Shown here one piece after another: positions 50,260 to 60,700 of a DNA stretch of 64,000 bases. The position numbers were made by a program, and so were the translations under genes. Numbering within the stretch: position 1 is the stretch's first letter; every line of letters starts with the position of its first letter. Origin of the DNA: Nitrosospira sp. Nl5 (GTDB lineage: Bacteria; Pseudomonadota; Gammaproteobacteria; Burkholderiales; Nitrosomonadaceae); the NCBI RefSeq assembly GCF_900102495.1, contig NZ_FMVQ01000011.1, positions 39,799-103,798 on the forward strand, written 5' to 3'. Below the pieces are notes generated by a model. The model did not search any database and was not told the origin of the DNA. It saw only the letters and a program-made list of their open reading frames with translations.

Positions 50260-50463
50260 ATGGGGGACTCCCAGCGTGACGATGTAATCTGGCAAACCGC
50301 GGTGGAATGGATCATCCGTCAGCACGAGTCGCCGTTGGACGCCGCTGCTGAGAATGAATTGATTGCCTGGCTGAAAAAAGATCCCGCCAATCGCGCTGCT
50401 TACGAGGAGGCTTCCCATTTGTGGCTACTGACCGGTCTGATTCCGCACTCCGATAAAGAGTGA
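50260..50463 (+). CDS. stand-alone FecR N-terminal (DUF4880) domain protein
   Basis: A 67-residue protein equal to just the cytoplasmic N-terminal domain of FecR-type sigma regulators: IWQTAVEWIIRQHESPLDAA, ENELIAWLKKDPANRAAYEEASHLW. A normal FecR has about 320 residues with a membrane helix and a periplasmic domain; both are absent and the frame stops cleanly at 50463. AGGTGA precedes the ATG; a GTG three codons upstream is an alternative. It follows the ECF gene, so it probably binds that sigma factor, but it cannot sense the periplasm by itself. It could be a truncated relic or a dedicated cytoplasmic (anti-)sigma module. Confidence 0.8.
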   Translation: MGDSQRDDVIWQTAVEWIIRQHESPLDAAAENELIAWLKKDPANRAAYEEASHLWLLTGLIPHSDKE

Positions 50464-50529
50464 ACAGTCATCCATCTTCCAGGTTGCCGCAAATTGCCAG
50501 CCGCCACTTTTCTCGCTATTTCCATCATT

Positions 50530-50569
50530 CCTGTATTTGATTAGTAATTTAACCTGCTAAAAATACAGG
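50530..50569. promoter_or_regulatory. inverted repeat upstream of mbtH
   Basis: CCTGTATTT (50530-50538) and AAATACAGG (50561-50569) are perfect inverted copies with 22 bases between. No T-run follows, so an operator or leader hairpin is more likely than a terminator. GCTAAAA next to the right arm resembles the -35 of PvdS-type promoters, with GTT 16 bases on in place of CGT, so this may be the target of the ECF sigma factor. Confidence 0.35.
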
Positions 50570-50680
50570 CTCCTGCCAGTTTCTCTTGTATTTTCCTTCT
50601 CCTGATTCGTCTAGTTGAATAAGAAGCATTCTGATCTACCGGATCGGGGCATTTCTATTTATCAAATCTAGGAATCTTTT

Positions 50681-50911
50681 ATGACAAGTTGTTTCGATCG
50701 TGAAGATGGAACCTTCCGGGTCCTGATGAATCACGAAGAGCAGTATTCGATCTGGCCGGAATGGAAAGCGATACCTGGTGGCTGGCGTGATACGGGGATG
50801 GTTGGTGACAAGAAAACCTGCTTGGAATATATCGAAAAAGTCTGGACCGACATGCGTCCGTTGAGTCTGCGGCGCTTCATGGACGAGCAGGCGCCGGGTG
50901 TAGTCCAGTAA
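50681..50911 (+). CDS. MbtH-like NRPS accessory protein
   Basis: A 76-residue protein that binds NRPS adenylation domains and helps their folding and activity. The family pattern is complete: [19 protein letters not shown], the G..G....CLEYIEKVW stretch and [14 protein letters not shown] lies eight bases before the ATG. The stop overlaps the thioesterase start by one base (TAATG). Its presence predicts that at least one A domain in the cluster is MbtH-dependent. Confidence 0.96.
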   Translation: MTSCFDREDGTFRVLMNHEEQYSIWPEWKAIPGGWRDTGMVGDKKTCLEYIEKVWTDMRPLSLRRFMDEQAPGVVQ

Positions 50912-51648
50912 TGCCTGCGCCGCTGACGCTATTCAGCTTACCTTGCGCAGGTGCCAGTGCCGCCATGTATCTGCGTTGGCGGCGCAGACTGCCCTCGTGG
51001 GTGCAGATGCAGCCGCTCGAATTACCTGGCCGGGGTGGGCGTCTGCATGAAACTCCCGAAAAGACTTTTGCGGCGCTGGCTGCCAGATTGTGTGACGAGC
51101 TTGGAACGCATCCTCCGCAGCGATATGCACTCTTCGGGCACAGTATGGGCGCCTTGCTGGCTTATCGCATTGCCCACTGCATACGCTCCAGAATGCAGGC
51201 GTTGCCCGTCGCGTTATTGGTATCAGCTTGCGCCGCACCCTCTCAGCAGGATTGGAAACGCTACGCCGATAAGGAGAGTGAAGCCTCTCTCATCGCCGAT
51301 CTGCGGAAGCAGAACGGGACGCCTGAGGAGGTGTTCGAGAATCCCGAACTGCTGTCTATGACGCTGACTTTGCTCGCCGCGGATTACCGCATCTGCGCAA
51401 GTTTCCGTTATGAGGAATTGCCGCCGCTACCGATACCAATTCATGTTTTCGGCGGGCGCGCCGATGAGATTCATAAGTCCAGGCTAGAGAAATGGCGAGT
51501 CGAAGGCACTGGTGGTTTCTCCCTGGACCGGTTTGACGGAGGCCACTTTTTTCTTAGACAGCACGAAGAGGCATTTCTTCCCGTTCTGGTACAACGTTTG
51601 GCAGGAAATCCTGTCGAGGCACCCAATGCAGCGCTTGTCTCTGCCTGA
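50911..51648 (+). CDS. type II thioesterase
   Basis: A 245-residue alpha/beta hydrolase of the editing thioesterase group. The nucleophile elbow is LFGHSMGALLAYRIA, Asp is in FGGRADEIH and the catalytic His in FDGGHFFL. It removes wrong or stalled acyl groups from carrier proteins of the neighbouring megasynthases. Coupled to mbtH by a TAATG overlap and overlapping the phosphopantetheinyl transferase gene by 23 bases. Confidence 0.94.
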   Translation: MPAPLTLFSLPCAGASAAMYLRWRRRLPSWVQMQPLELPGRGGRLHETPEKTFAALAARLCDELGTHPPQRYALFGHSMGALLAYRIAHCIRSRMQALPVALLVSACAAPSQQDWKRYADKESEASLIADLRKQNGTPEEVFENPELLSMTLTLLAADYRICASFRYEELPPLPIPIHVFGGRADEIHKSRLEKWRVEGTGGFSLDRFDGGHFFLRQHEEAFLPVLVQRLAGNPVEAPNAALVSA

Positions 51649-52336
51649 GACTGTTCCGTCCACCATCGAAGTCTGGCAGCTCAAGCTGAACCTCCTGATG
51701 CCAATATCGGATTCGGATGTGTCCCTGCTGAGCGAGGATGAGCGCACGCGTGCGCTACGTTTTCGCAGACACGAAGACCAGGTGCGCTCGATTGCGACGC
51801 GGGCGGCTCTGCGGCGAATGCTGGCTTCAAGGGTAATGCTGCCACCGGGCAAGCTACACTTTGCCGTGAACCGTCATGGTAAGCCCAGCCTGCGGGAGGA
51901 GGCGGGGATCGAGTTCAATGTTTCGCACGCAGGCCACTTTGCACTGATTGCACTTTCGACCAGCGATCAGGTCGGCGTGGATATCGAATACCGCAATCGC
52001 CGGATAGATTCAAAAAATCTGGCTGAGTATGTCTTCTCACCGCTGGAGCGCCGGTCCGGATTGAAAACGGCTGACGATTTCATTGATCACTGGGTTGCAA
52101 AAGAATCCGTGCTCAAAGCCCTGGGTCTGGGTATTTCCGAGCATTTGCAAGCGATTTCCGTCTTGCCGGGTGATGGGGAAAGCTACCGGATCGCATATGA
52201 CCGTCCCGAATGGGCAGGTATAAGGGCTTGGACAATTGAAGCGCCTGATTGTTACGCCGCGGCACTGGCAGCGAAAAGCAGTGATCCAGCTACTGATTGT
52301 CGCGGAACGTCTCGGCAACAGAAGAGAATGATGTGA
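51626..52336 (+). CDS. Sfp-type 4'-phosphopantetheinyl transferase
   Basis: A 236-residue enzyme that loads the phosphopantetheine arm from CoA onto the carrier domains of the cluster. The signature Mg-binding VGVDIEYRNR and the WVAKESVLKALGLG motif (W-x3-KE-x3-K) are clear, as is FNVSHAGHFALIAL. The ATG at 51626 (MQRLSLPETV), with GAGG upstream, is preferred over a frame 38 codons longer that lies inside the thioesterase. It overlaps the thioesterase end by 23 bases. Confidence 0.93.
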   Translation: MQRLSLPETVPSTIEVWQLKLNLLMPISDSDVSLLSEDERTRALRFRRHEDQVRSIATRAALRRMLASRVMLPPGKLHFAVNRHGKPSLREEAGIEFNVSHAGHFALIALSTSDQVGVDIEYRNRRIDSKNLAEYVFSPLERRSGLKTADDFIDHWVAKESVLKALGLGISEHLQAISVLPGDGESYRIAYDRPEWAGIRAWTIEAPDCYAAALAAKSSDPATDCRGTSRQQKRMM

Positions 52337-52441
52337 AGCGTAATACGTAAAAAGCGTGATCAGCATCGGTTGTCGCATGATCTTTGATTGTTCCAACAGG
52401 TTCCGGATAACCAACGGAATAGAGGGAAACAGGAATTTACG

Positions 52442-55400
52442 ATGAAGGCAAGATTAATCTCGCGTCGAAATTATCCAGCAAATATGGTTACGCATTTGCT
52501 GACACTGGCATCGACACGTCCTCACGATACGGCGCTGATCGTGGTGCGGCCGGAGGGTCCCGAGAATGACGGGGCCGTCGATAAGAAGCTCGACTATAGA
52601 ATACTGGATCAGCATGTTCGCGCGCTTGCCGCCGCCCTGCAGGAACGATTCTCGCCAGGTGAGCGGGCGCTACTACTGCTTGATAACGACGAGCATTACG
52701 TCATCGGATTCTTCGCCTGCCTCTATGCCGGCCTGATCGCTGTGCCCGTTTTTCCGCCTGAATCCGTGCGCGAGCGGCATCTGGCACGGCTGCTCGCAAT
52801 CGCGTCCGATGCAGAAGCACGTTGCATTCTCACCACAAGCGAAATCCTGCCCCTGATTAGTGATGCAGCCATCGCGCAATTTGATCAAGCTGTGGTGATC
52901 GCGGTTGACGCAGTAAAGCTTGATGAGGCTTCGGCATGGCGCTCATATACGCCTCAAGATGATGATATCGCGTTCCTGCAATATACCTCAGGGTCCACTT
53001 CTACCCCAAAAGGGGTCATGGTCAGCCATGGCAACCTGATGGTGAATGCCAGGGCTTTCGAGCAGAGCATGTCAATCTGCGCAGAGGACATATTCGTCAG
53101 CTGGCTCCCTCTTTACCACGATCTGGGTTTGATCGGGGGTGTGTTGCAACCTATCCATCGCGGTATTCCAGTGGTGCTGATGACGCCCAAGTTTTTTATC
53201 GAACGGCCGGTACGTTGGCTAGAGGCGATCTCCCGTCATCGTGCTACAGTCAGTGGAGCCCCAAATTTTGCTTTTCAGCTATGCGTCGAGCGCGTCAGGA
53301 CCGCCCAGTTGCAAGATCTCGATTTGTCGAGCTGGCGGGTCGCATTTTCGGGTGCGGAGCCAGTGAGGCACGCCACCATGAACGCCTTCGCTGAATGCCT
53401 CGCACCGGCAGGATTCGCAGCAGGCGCAATTTATCCGTGCTATGGCTTGGCTGAAGCCACGCTTTTGATTACCGGAGGCACGCGCGGGGATGGCGTGGAG
53501 GGACATCGCTTCTCTGCTGAAACGCTGGCGCAAGGCCGGGCGGAGGTGGCCGAGCGCGGCACCTCCCTGGTGGCTTGCGGGGCGCCGGTACCGGGCCACA
53601 CGGTAAGAATCGTCGAGCCGGAAACGTTGAATCAATTAACAGATGGGAATATCGGCGAAATCTGGATCGGCGGGCCAAGCCTTGCGCGCGGCTACTGGCG
53701 GCGGTCACAGGAAACGTCGGAAACTTTTGTGAACCACGAGGGCGAACGCTGGCTGCGAACCGGAGACCTTGGCTTCCTCTACACCGGGCAATTGTATATC
53801 GCGGGGCGGCACAAAGACCTCATTATCATACGTGGGCAGAACATTTATCCACAGGATCTTGAGCAGATAGTGGAAGAAGAAGTCGAGGCGGCACGGAAGG
53901 GGCGAGTCGCCGCATTTTCGGTGGAAACTGCGGCGGGCGAAGGAATCGGTGTTGCGGTTGAAATATCCAGGGGCATGCAGAAACTCATTCCGGTCGAGAC
54001 TTTGGTGCAGGCGTTGAGCGAAGCGGTCAGCGGCAGTTGCCATGAACCTCTGTCAGTGGTTGTGTTATTGAATCCAGGCGCTCTGCCAAAGACCTCCAGC
54101 GGAAAACTGCAGCGCGCCGCATGCGCGCGGGGGCGGCGTGAGCGTACGCTGGATGCCTATGCAATTTATGAACATGGCGGCTATGTATTGGGCGGGAGTG
54201 CTCAAGCACCGCAAACGTTAAAAGATGAAACCGAGATCGCGCTGGCGGCTATCTGGGAAGCGGTGCTCGGCCGCGGAGAATTTGGCCGTGATGAACATTT
54301 TTTTGCCAGTGGTGGCAACTCGCTTGCCGCAGTGCAGGCTGCCGCACGCATCGCCGATTACTGGGAGATCGATTTCGCGGTGCGTAGCCTGTTCGAAAAT
54401 CCGAGATTGCACGAGTGTGCTCTAGAGATCAGGCGTTTGTTATCCATAGGCGCGCCTCGCCGCAAGGCCAGCATCAGTGTTTTGCCGGCGGGGCACAGAA
54501 CCCGCTCGTTATCTTTGTCTTTCGGCCAGCAGCGTCAATGGTTCCTTTGGCAGTTGGATCCGTCAAGTACCGCATATCACGTTCGACATGCCCTGCGATT
54601 ATCCGGTCCGCTGGATGTGCAGGCGCTGCGGGCCGGCTTTAATGGCCTGATCGAACGGCATGAATCGCTGCGCACGATTTTTCGCGCAGGATCAGATGGC
54701 TCCGTTGAGCAGGTGATTCAGCCGGTATCGCAGATTGACATCGCACAGGTTGATTTACGCGATGTGGCTGTTTCAGAGCGCGAAGCATGGGCGGCGGAGG
54801 GGGCGCAGCAGGTCATAGCACGTCCTTTTGATCTCACCCGGGGTCCATTGCTCCGGATCGCCCTGCTCCGAATCGCAGAAAAGGAAAATATCGTGGTGCT
54901 GGTCATGCATCACATCATCTCTGATGGCGCTTCGATGCAGATTTTAATCGATGAGCTTGCGGCGCGTTATCTCGCTCATGTGCAAGGAGAAACGTTACGT
55001 TTAGACATCCTGCCGATCCAATATGCGGACTATGCCGTATGGCAGCGAAACTGGCTGGAAGCGGGCGAGAAGAATAGGCAACTGACCTACTGGCGCGATT
55101 ATCTGGGCAAGGAACACCCGATATTGGCGCTACCCGCGGACCGACCGCGGCAACCGGTAGCAAGTTATCAAGCGGCACGGCACGCCTTCGATTTGCCATC
55201 GGAAATATTGAACGGATTGCGCCGGTTGGCTCAGAACCGGGGAGCGACGCTTTTCATGACATTGCTGGCCGGGTTTCAGGCTTTGTTGTATCGCCATGCA
55301 GGACAACAGGATATCCGTATCGGGGTGCCGGTCGCGAATCGGAACCAAGCCGAAACCGCAGGTCTGATCGGCTTCTTCGTGAACACTCAAGTATTGCGCG

Positions 55401-57727
55401 CCCAGTTACATGGACGCATGATCCTTTCGGACGTTCTGGATCAAGTGCGGGAAGCTGCCATTGACGCCCAAGCTCACCAGGATCTGCCATTCGAGCAGTT
55501 GGTGGAAGCATTGCAGCCACAAAGAAGCCTGAGCCATAGCCCGCTGTTCCAAGTAACGATCAATCATCTGCTCAGGGACTATCGCGCCCTTTACCAACTC
55601 CCCGGCCTTACGGTGGCAGATTATGAACTCGGCGAGCAGGCAGCCCAGTTTGAACTAACCCTTGAAACAATCGAATCGCCGGACGGCAGTGTGCGTGCCA
55701 GTTTCATTCATGCCCGCGAGCTCTTTGACTTGCGAACTGTTGAGCGACTGGCCCGGCACTATGTGCACATGCTACGGACGCTGGCTGAACATCCTCACCG
55801 GGCAATTGGTGACGTTGACCTGTTAAGCGAAGCTGACAAGGTTCAACTCCAAGGCTGGGGAACCAATGAGTCGCATTTTCCGGTGGCACAGCCCGTGCAC
55901 AAGCTGATTGAGCGGCGGGCGGATAGAAATCCTCACGCTGCTGCCGTGGTTTTCGGTGACACCGAATTAAGCTACGCGGAACTGAATCGCAGAGCGAATC
56001 GGCTCGCGCATCGACTCATGGAGTTGGGCGTAAAGCCGGAAATAAAGGTTGGAATAGCGATGGAACGCTCCATTGAGATGGTGGTCGGCCTCCTGGCCAT
56101 TTTGAAGGCGGGAGGCGGATACGTGCCCCTGGATCCGGAATATCCGCCGGATCGCATCAATTACATGGTGGAAGATAGCGGCATCCGGTTGCTGCTGACA
56201 CAAACTCATATCAAGGCGGGCATTCCTCATTCGTCAAAGCTGGACGTGCTCGAATTCGACACATTTGATCTAAATATCGGAATTGCGACCAACCCCGAGA
56301 TTGCTTTACACGGTGATAACCTTGCCTACGTCATCTATACCTCGGGGTCGACCGGCAGACCCAAAGGTGTAATGGTTACCCACGGCCCTTTGGCAATGCA
56401 TTTGACTGCCATCAGAGAAATCTACGATGTTCAGCCCGGGGACCGGGAGTTAATGTTTTTTTCGATGAATTTCGATGCCGCCGCAGAACAATGGATGACT
56501 CCGTTGTGCGAAGGTGGAACGATTGTGCTGTCGTCCGCACGCGGACTGGCGACCGATAGTTTCACCGACCTGATCGCAGCCCATGGGATAACGACGCTGC
56601 ATTTGCCTCCTGCGTACTTGCGTCTGATCCTGCCGCTCAAGCGAGATAACGGCTCTTCCGTCCGCACGTGTATCGCGGGCGGGGAAGCATGGTTTGCCGC
56701 AGACCTTGCCGCGACCCGGGCGGCCTTCGAGAATGTTCGGCTTGTGAATGCTTATGGCCCGACAGAAACAATTATTACGCCAACCGCCTGGATAGACAGT
56801 GCTGCAGCGAGCATCGATGGAGACTATGCGCCGATTGGTCGCCCAGTCGGCGAACGAAATGTGTATGTGCTCGATACGGAGCTCAACCTCGCGCCTGCCG
56901 GAACCCCGGGTGAGCTCTATATCGGGGGACTGGGCCTGGCGCGCGGTTATCTCCATCGTCCGACATTGACAAGCGAGCGATTCGTAGCCGATCCATTCAG
57001 CCAGACAGGAGGACGCCTCTATCGTACCGGTGACTTGGTGCGTTGGCGGATGAATGGCCAGCTGGAATACGTGGGCCGTCTCGACCATCAGATCAAGATT
57101 CGTGGCTTCCGCGTCGAGTTGGGTGAGATCGAAGCGCAGTTGCTTGCTCAGACCGGGGTACGTGAGGCGGCAGTGGTAGCCCAGGAGAGCCGAAATGGTA
57201 CGCGCCTGATCGCATATGTGGTGGCTCACGATGGTGTGCTGCTGAATTCGTCGATGCTGAAGATTGCGCTCGGTGCCGTGCTCCCCGATTACATGCTTCC
57301 CGGCGCGTTTGTGTTCCTGGACGCGCTTCCGCTCAGCCCCAATGGTAAGGTAGACCGTAATGCGTTGCCCGCTCCTGAGCAACCCGAGCAACCGGACTAC
57401 GAGGCTCCGGGTAATAGGATGGAAGCGATGATTTCAGAGATATGGGCCGAAATTCTGGAGGTTCCTCGTGTGGGGCTGCACAACAATTTCTTCGATCTGG
57501 GTGGCCATTCGCTGCTGCTGATCAAGGTTCAATGCAAGCTGGAAGAGCGGTTGAAAACTCGCGTCACCATTATCGATCTTTTCAGATACACCACGGTCTC
57601 CAGTTTGGCCCAGTTTCTCGGCCAAGAACACAAGGAGCATTTATCGCTGCCGCTCCACCAGGAGCGGGCGCAGCGGCAACGTGGCACTTTTATTCAATGG
57701 AAGCAGAAAGCAGGGAGGACTCATTGA
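52442..57727 (+). CDS. NRPS: fatty acyl-AMP ligase - ACP - C - A - PCP
   Basis: A 1761-residue megasynthase. Domains in order: a fatty acyl-AMP ligase (about 1-580; LQYTSGSTSTPKG near 180, WLPLYHDLGLIGGVLQPIHRG); a carrier with GGNSL (Ser near 625); a condensation domain (about 690-1120; HHIISDG near 822); an adenylation domain (about 1150-1640; YTSGSTGRPKG near 1299, NGKVDR near 1634); a PCP with LGGHSL (Ser near 1687). No epimerase or thioesterase. The FAAL implies that a free fatty acid starts the product. My reading of the A-domain pocket is DAEHIGAIT(K), which I cannot assign. The ATG at 52442 follows AGGAA. The stop overlaps the PKS start (TGATG). Confidence 0.93.
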   Translation: MKARLISRRNYPANMVTHLLTLASTRPHDTALIVVRPEGPENDGAVDKKLDYRILDQHVRALAAALQERFSPGERALLLLDNDEHYVIGFFACLYAGLIAVPVFPPESVRERHLARLLAIASDAEARCILTTSEILPLISDAAIAQFDQAVVIAVDAVKLDEASAWRSYTPQDDDIAFLQYTSGSTSTPKGVMVSHGNLMVNARAFEQSMSICAEDIFVSWLPLYHDLGLIGGVLQPIHRGIPVVLMTPKFFIERPVRWLEAISRHRATVSGAPNFAFQLCVERVRTAQLQDLDLSSWRVAFSGAEPVRHATMNAFAECLAPAGFAAGAIYPCYGLAEATLLITGGTRGDGVEGHRFSAETLAQGRAEVAERGTSLVACGAPVPGHTVRIVEPETLNQLTDGNIGEIWIGGPSLARGYWRRSQETSETFVNHEGERWLRTGDLGFLYTGQLYIAGRHKDLIIIRGQNIYPQDLEQIVEEEVEAARKGRVAAFSVETAAGEGIGVAVEISRGMQKLIPVETLVQALSEAVSGSCHEPLSVVVLLNPGALPKTSSGKLQRAACARGRRERTLDAYAIYEHGGYVLGGSAQAPQTLKDETEIALAAIWEAVLGRGEFGRDEHFFASGGNSLAAVQAAARIADYWEIDFAVRSLFENPRLHECALEIRRLLSIGAPRRKASISVLPAGHRTRSLSLSFGQQRQWFLWQLDPSSTAYHVRHALRLSGPLDVQALRAGFNGLIERHESLRTIFRAGSDGSVEQVIQPVSQIDIAQVDLRDVAVSEREAWAAEGAQQVIARPFDLTRGPLLRIALLRIAEKENIVVLVMHHIISDGASMQILIDELAARYLAHVQGETLRLDILPIQYADYAVWQRNWLEAGEKNRQLTYWRDYLGKEHPILALPADRPRQPVASYQAARHAFDLPSEILNGLRRLAQNRGATLFMTLLAGFQALLYRHAGQQDIRIGVPVANRNQAETAGLIGFFVNTQVLRAQLHGRMILSDVLDQVREAAIDAQAHQDLPFEQLVEALQPQRSLSHSPLFQVTINHLLRDYRALYQLPGLTVADYELGEQAAQFELTLETIESPDGSVRASFIHARELFDLRTVERLARHYVHMLRTLAEHPHRAIGDVDLLSEADKVQLQGWGTNESHFPVAQPVHKLIERRADRNPHAAAVVFGDTELSYAELNRRANRLAHRLMELGVKPEIKVGIAMERSIEMVVGLLAILKAGGGYVPLDPEYPPDRINYMVEDSGIRLLLTQTHIKAGIPHSSKLDVLEFDTFDLNIGIATNPEIALHGDNLAYVIYTSGSTGRPKGVMVTHGPLAMHLTAIREIYDVQPGDRELMFFSMNFDAAAEQWMTPLCEGGTIVLSSARGLATDSFTDLIAAHGITTLHLPPAYLRLILPLKRDNGSSVRTCIAGGEAWFAADLAATRAAFENVRLVNAYGPTETIITPTAWIDSAAASIDGDYAPIGRPVGERNVYVLDTELNLAPAGTPGELYIGGLGLARGYLHRPTLTSERFVADPFSQTGGRLYRTGDLVRWRMNGQLEYVGRLDHQIKIRGFRVELGEIEAQLLAQTGVREAAVVAQESRNGTRLIAYVVAHDGVLLNSSMLKIALGAVLPDYMLPGAFVFLDALPLSPNGKVDRNALPAPEQPEQPDYEAPGNRMEAMISEIWAEILEVPRVGLHNNFFDLGGHSLLLIKVQCKLEERLKTRVTIIDLFRYTTVSSLAQFLGQEHKEHLSLPLHQERAQRQRGTFIQWKQKAGRTH

Positions 57728-60700
57728 TGGATCATGTGGAAGAATCAACGGAAAGAGCCGATATCGATATTGCGATCATCGGGATGGCAGGACGTTTTCC
57801 AGGTGCGGACGATGTAGAGACCTTCTGGCGCAACCTTCGGGATGGGGTGGAATCTGTCACTTTCTTTACCGAAGAGGAGTTACTGGCCCGCGGCGTGACG
57901 CGCAAGACGTTGGATGATCCATATTACATAAAAGCGGGCGCCCAGCTGGACGGCGTAGACCTCTTCGACGCCTCCTTCTTCGGTTATACCCCACGTGAGG
58001 CAGCGGAAACCGATCCACAACATCGGCTCTTCCTGGAGGTGGCGTGGCAGGCTTTGGAAGACGCGGGCTATGACGCGACACGATGTTCCGTTCCCGTCGG
58101 TGTCTACGCAGGTTGCGGCGTCAATACCTACCTGCTGCTGAATCTATTTTCCAGTGGGTGTTTCTCGAACATGCAGGATATTTCTTCTTTACAAGGGTTG
58201 ATGAACGGCAATAACAAGGACTCCATGACGACGACGGTGTCCTACAAGCTCAATCTGCGCGGACCCGGAATTACCGTGCAAACCGCCTGCTCCACCTCGC
58301 TGGCAGCCGTTCACGTCGCCTGCCGCGGGTTACTCAATTACGAGGCCGACATGGCAATGGCCGGGGGCGTCTGGGTCAATCTGTTGCATGACGGCGGTTA
58401 CCATTATCAGCCCGGAGCGATCCTCTCGCCCGACGGCCACTGTCGTGCCTTTGACGCAAAGGCTGCGGGTACGGTTATCGGCACCGGCGTCGGCGTTGTA
58501 GTGCTGAAAAGGCTGGCTGACGCGCTGGCCGATGGCGATACGATTCATGCCGTGATCAAAGGGTCGGCAATCAACAATGATGGATCGGCGAAGGTGGGCT
58601 ACACCGCGCCTAGTGTCGAAGGACAGGCAGAAGTCATTCTCGCTGCCCAGGCAATCGCGGGGGTAGCGGCGGATACGATCAGTTATGTCGAGGCGCATGG
58701 GACCGGGACCACGATAGGTGATCCCATCGAAATTGCAGCGCTGACGCAAGCATTCCGCGAAAGTACGAAACGACGCGGATTCTGCGGTATCGGGTCGGTT
58801 AAGACGAATGTGGGTCACTTGGATGCAGCAGCTGGCGTCGCCGGCTTGATCAAAACCGTATTTGCGCTAAAGCATCGAATAATTCCACCCAGCCTAAATT
58901 TTGAGCAACCTAACCCTGAGATCGATTTTTCGGCGAGCCCTTTTTATGTCAATACCACCAGCAGAGTTTGGCAGAATGGGTCAACGCCGCGTCGCGCCGG
59001 CGTAAGCTCCTTTGGCATAGGTGGCACAAATGTTCATGTGGTTCTTGAAGAAGCCCCGCCAATGGAACCTTCCGGGCCAGCCAGAAATTGGCAAATGCTG
59101 ACACTTTCAGCGCGCAGCGGTGAAGCTCTGGAAGCGATGACCGTCCGTTTGAGGGATTGGCTCACAACGCATCCCGAGTTACCGCTCGCGGATGTCGCAT
59201 ATACGCTTCAGACGGGGAGAAAAGGCTTTGCTCACCGGGCAATCGCGCTTTGCAGCGACAGTGGCGGTGCGGCCAGCCTTTTGGGGAATCGCGATTCGAC
59301 TGGCTTTCTCACCCGGCAGGTTGCCTTTGAGAACCATCCGGTAGCCTTCCTTTTTCCGGGTCAGGGCGCTCAATATGTCGATATGGCCCGTGATCTTTAC
59401 CATAGCGAGCCCGTTTTCCGCCGCGAGTTTGATCGCTGCCTCGATTTGTTGAAACCGTATCTTGGTTTCGATCTTCTGACGCTTCTGTATCCGGGGCCCG
59501 ATCAGGCTGATCGGGCCGAATCGTCGGCGCGGATCGGGCAAACGGAAGTCACGCAGCCAGCACTTTTTGTCGTGGAATATGCGTTAGCCCGGCTGTGGAT
59601 GTCATGGGGTATCGTACCCGAAGCGATGATAGGCCACAGCATAGGTGAATACGTTGCCGCTTGCCTCGCGGATGTGTTCTCCCTGGAAGACGCATTGCAT
59701 CTGGTCGTGATTCGAGGACGCTTATTGCAGAAAATGGAAGCTGGCGCAATGCTGGCGGTGGTGTTGCCCGAAACGGAGATAACTCCTTATCTCAATGCAA
59801 GCTGCGACCTTGCCGCAGTGAATGGACCGGAGCTTTGCGTCATTTCGGGCTCAACGGCAGCAATCGAGGCCGTGGACGGCAGGCTGGCGAATAAAGATAT
59901 CGGAAGCCGGAGGTTACATGTTTCCCACGCATTCCACTCTTCGATGGTTGAGCCCATGCTGCCTTGTTTCGTGGATGCGGTCAGAAAGATTGGCTTGCGT
60001 CAGCCAAAAATTCCATTTCTTTCCAATCTCAGCGGGGACTGGATTACGTCGCAGGAAGCGACCGATCCCAATTACTGGGGACGGCATTTGCGCGGAACGG
60101 TACGCTTCGGCGATGGCGTGCACGAATTGCTGGGTAACCCGGCCCGCATTCTGCTGGAGGTTGGACCCGGGGAAACTCTGACTACCCTTGCAAAAAGGCA
60201 TCCCGCCGCAAGGCCAGAGCAGCTCATTCTTTCGTCCTTGCCGCATCCCGGCAAGGCACATTTGCCAGAGAGCGGCCAAAAGCACTTATACCTGAGTCTC
60301 GGCCGGCTTTGGTTGAGCGGACTTTCAGTTGACTGGAAAGGTTTCCATGCCGGGGAAAGCCGGCGCCGTGTTCCATTGCCGACATACCCATTCCAGCGTC
60401 AGTCCTACTGGGTTAAGCCAGGCTCTGGAAATGCTGAAGGCCGTGATGAAGCAGAAAATAGAATGCCTGCGCGTATGAGTGAAGGGAATCAATCACACGT
60501 ACGCGGGCTGGACGACTGGTTTTATGCGCCTTCCTGGCAGCGCGCCGACACGGTTACGATTAACGACGATTTCGCCAATTTGGCTGGACTGCTGATCTTT
60601 AAAGATGAGCGCCACCTTGGGGCGGAGCTGGTCGCGTATTTGTCTAGCAAGGGCATCGTGCCCATCGTGGTGTCGGAAGGTTCCGCATTCCGTCGGCAGG

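Noticed and set aside
56450..57391. 313-codon minus-strand open frame
   Set aside because: Antisense to the adenylation domain of the first NRPS.
57442..57726. N-terminal extension of the PKS frame
   Set aside because: This part overlaps the PCP domain of the NRPS in another frame and lacks PKS similarity; the ATG at 57727 in the TGATG overlap gives a normal docking/KS start.
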